64,000 bases of DNA. It comes from Cavia porcellus. Its lineage: Eukaryota > Chordata > Mammalia > Rodentia > Caviidae. Position numbers and translations under genes: made by a program. The notes under the pieces are model-generated. The model made no database searches, was not told where the DNA came from, and saw only the letters and a program-made list of their open reading frames with translations. Shown piece after piece: positions 61,158 through 64,000 of this stretch (its first letter is position 1; every line of letters begins with the position of its first letter). The stretch is from assembly GCF_034190915.1 (NCBI RefSeq), contig NW_026947484.1, forward strand, positions 209,014,657-209,078,656. The letters run 5' to 3'.

Positions 61158-61261
61158 GGGGCTGGAGATTTAGCTCAGCAGCATAAGCGCCTGCCTTGCA
61201 AGCAGGCAGGCAGTCGTGAGTTCGATCCCTGGTACAGATAAAAAGGAAAAAGACAAAAAAA
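61158..61261 (+). mobile_element. ID-like SINE with an extra CAGG
   Basis: A near-consensus copy; the hairpin 3' arm is extended to GCAAGCAGGCAGGCAGTC. AAGAAAGGCTRATGG at 61,143-61,157 and 61,262-61,276 is a 15-bp target-site duplication with one mismatch. Confidence 0.95.
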
Positions 61262-63064
61262 AAGAAAGGCTGATGGTACCTCACTGGGTACTACTGATCA
61301 CTTCACTGGTTCTGCAGAGGAGGTTTATATTGCTCCGTTGTTTTTCCAGGAGGCAAAAGGTTGCTGTCTGATAGGATGATCTCTTGACTTTTTGTGTGGA
61401 AACCAAGAGGATTAGCCAAACCTTTAACAATATACTCTACATAGAGGCAAAACTTCATTGTTGTGATAATTAATTCCTGTGTGTGAGCAGAAACATTTTT
61501 CACTAGGCAATGCTGTGCTACCTCCATTCTCTTCTTGAACCAAAAACTTGCACCACTGGAATGCTGTTTTGAACAGGATGACCAGCTCTTCCTATAAGAA
61601 ACTTTGAAATAATCATGATTCAAGTAATCCTGGAACTGTCAAGTAATGTTTTGTTGCCCCAAAGTGTAATGTATTTATTTCTTAGATCATTCTTTTTTCA
61701 TTCATTCATCCACTCACTCAGTAACTAGATCATACATACACCCTAGGGATAGCTTTGTGTTTGTATACTAAGTACCATGGAAGGCTGAAGAAGGAGGCAA
61801 ATGATGATAGCAATGGTGAGTCCATGCAGCCTGGTCATCAAGACCTTCATAGCTTTGTGCTAAAAATCCAACGTATTTTTAAAATGAGTTAATCCTTAAG
61901 CAGATGAATAGACAAAACTTCTCCTTAAAAATGAATAATTGCAAACATAAATGATAAAAAGGGACTCATGAAATGATCTGGTAAAACAGTGAATTTTATC
62001 TCCAATACTTTTTATTACCCTTTAATATTAATGTCTTAGAATGAGCTCCTGGCACAAATGGCTTCTTCCAATTTGTTCCAATGTTTTACCAAAATACCAA
62101 AATGTTTTACCAAAAGGTTGTTTTACCACAACCTGTATTTTTCAAATACAGATAAAGCTTGTTTGGAAGTGTATTTAAAATGGGGGATTTATTGATATAA
62201 ATTTATATCAAGTATATATTTAAGGCAACTTGATCTGGTGAAGACAATTCTCAGAAACATATCCATGTGAAAATTGACTGTTGCCATTTATTAGCATTGT
62301 GTACATTTACTAAGCTATTTTTATCTTCCCTAAGAATGTTTTCTTAATGCATAAAACAGTAAATTATATCTCTGTGAAAAACAAATGTCATAAATTTGAA
62401 AATTACTCACTATAGTAGTTCCTAATAACTAGGTCCCCAATAAATGTTATGTTTAGATTTTGTTATTTAAATGATTAAGAGGGACTTCAAATGATAAGTA
62501 TAACAGGAATCATGGACATTGCAATTGAGTTCTAGTCCTTAACTTGAGAGTTACTAACTGTGCAACTCCTGAAGTAAAGTTACTGCTTTGACTGTCAATT
62601 CTCTTTTAGCTCTGAGCTTTGAACACAGATCTAAATAACTCCAGTGATGTGGACTCAGGAGCTCACAGCATATTACTAGCAGGATTGGCAGTAGAATCTA
62701 TGTCTTCTACTTCCTCTGGTTTTAAAATTCTTTACCCTGAAGTCTTGCTCCGTGAGTGGGTATGATCTATACTCATTCATCTCATTAACACCCAAATACC
62801 ACATAATCAAAAGTCATTCTTTTTGTGTAATTAACAGATAGCAGGCGATTGATCTTTCAGAGAAGAATAGAGCAGTGGAGTTGGGTTCATGTAAAGAAAA
62901 ATCCTTGTTACTGTTCTGCTGCCCATCTACCAAATCAGCCATCAGTGACTCACCCTATAAGCACTTTTAATAAAAAGTTCAATTTGTTTTTTTAAAATGC
63001 TAAACGATTTCGGTAATAACACTGGCATGGTTTTTTCTATTGTATCCTTAATAATGATGCTTGC

Positions 63065-63065
63065 G

Positions 63066-63101
<36 letters not shown>

Positions 63102-63105
63102 TCTC
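63065..63105 (+). repeat. (CT)n microsatellite
   Basis: About 16 CT units followed by pyrimidine-rich CTCCTTTCCTTTTCTCCC sequence. Confidence 0.9.
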
Positions 63106-64000
63106 TCCTTTCCTTTTCTCCCTTCTACCTCCTCTCCTCCTCCTCATCTTTGTTCCTTCTATCTTCCTCCCCAGCCAAAAGACTAGAGTAGCAGAGTTCT
63201 AAGACCATTCCCAGGTCTGAGTTTCTTCTGCTCATAAGAATCTCATAATATCCTCACACTTTTGTTTTGTTTTTTTTTTGTATTTTCCTGGAGCTGTATT
63301 GGTTTTAAGTGTACTGTGAATGGAGATTGTTTTTCTTACAGGGTGGCCTCCTGGGGTGCATAGGAGCCAGGGTGTGGGGCTCAGGCTCAGGGAGTTTTTG
63401 CCTAGTGTTTTCCTGTCAGCTCAGGTGTGAGGGCTGTACCTGAGACAGGCACCTGCCTCTTCCACTGGGTCTCTATGTCCAACCATGACCTGTCTATGTA
63501 GAATATGGAATACCTCTCCACTCAGAAATTTGTAATAGCCTTTTAAGATACTCCAATATGCAAAATTTTTCAATGTTGATCACATAACAGTGCACTCCCT
63601 CTGGTTTTTAGCAGAACAGAATGAAAACAGCTACCTGGTAAGTGTATATTTCTCTAGGACCATATTTATATAAAGTGTCTCATTTAATGATCATCACAAC
63701 CCCAGAAGGGCTTGTGATCATTTTGCTACAAAGAAACAGATTTAAGAGGTGAGATTTAAAATTCATCAAACAAGAGTAACTCAGTTATAGAGTTATCAAG
63801 ACTTTATTTATGTATTGTATACGTACAAATCTAGCTATTAGTCCCTTAAATGTGTGCATGTTAAAGAAAAAGTGTGCGTGTTTACGGAGTATCATGAGAT
63901 ACTTCAGCACATGTATGCACTGTGTGATGTTCAATTCTGAGCAAGCATATCTTTGTCCCCAAACATCATTTCAAATAATTTCAAGTGAGTGTGGGTGTGA

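Larger units (their letters stand above)
57278..64000 (+). other. NRXN1: Intron following the neurexin-1-beta first exon
   Basis: The intron starts at the GTGGGT donor. The first 2 kb is still fairly GC-rich and holds long but non-conserved-looking open frames on both strands. Beyond about 59,300 it becomes AT-rich with one ID-like SINE (61,158), a G-run (61,079) and a CT microsatellite (63,065). No acceptor joined to LNS6 coding sequence was found, so the next exon is outside the window. Confidence 0.75.

Noticed and set aside
1..64000. A multi-gene or bacterial-type novel system
   Set aside because: No operon-like coding, no ribosome binding sites, and eukaryotic SINE/LINE content throughout; the only supported coding sequence is one NRXN1 exon.

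Overview
The window looks like a mammalian, rodent-type intron landscape with one real coding exon. The order is inferred from the short interspersed repeats. There are B1 elements with the 29-bp internal duplication (clearest near 23,320-23,380), B1 plus ID composite elements (B1-dID type), and about 13 copies of a young tRNA-Ala-derived ID-like SINE. This mix points to the mouse-related rodent clade. My guess is a castorimorph such as a beaver, but that is a weak guess from memory of repeat families.

The only gene recognised with confidence is neurexin-1 (NRXN1) on the + strand. The beta-specific first coding exon begins with an ATG at 57,061 and runs to a GT splice donor at 57,278. It lies inside a CpG island at about 56,380-57,560, which is the beta-neurexin promoter region, and several upstream ORFs precede the start. 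It encodes a signal peptide and the His-rich beta-specific N-terminus, and ends in phase 1, ready to join the LNS6 exon beyond the window. By known NRXN1 organisation, bases 1-56,000 are the large alpha-NRXN1 intron that houses the beta promoter, and 57,278-64,000 is the next intron. I saw no alpha exon (LNS or EGF-like coding).

The rest is intron. Regions 1-5,600, 8,000-11,300, 11,450-14,200, 24,800-28,000, 29,150-35,340 and 39,930-44,940 are mostly AT-rich, apparently unique sequence with scattered microsatellites. Region 35,348-35,720 holds three ID-like SINEs in a row, each preceded by the same 13-bp target sequence. Region 39,643-39,932 holds two inverted SINEs between one pair of target-site duplications. 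Region 46,341-51,907 is a dead, inverted, 5'-truncated LINE-1 bounded by a 17-bp target-site duplication. It has remnants of ORF1 and ORF2, a 179-bp tandem duplication in ORF1 and a degenerate repeat array in its 3' UTR.

No undescribed multi-gene system is visible. The most interesting items are the altered start of the neurexin-1-beta signal peptide, the uORF-rich leader, the SINE trimer, a SINE lacking exactly its tRNA anticodon arm, and the L1 structure.
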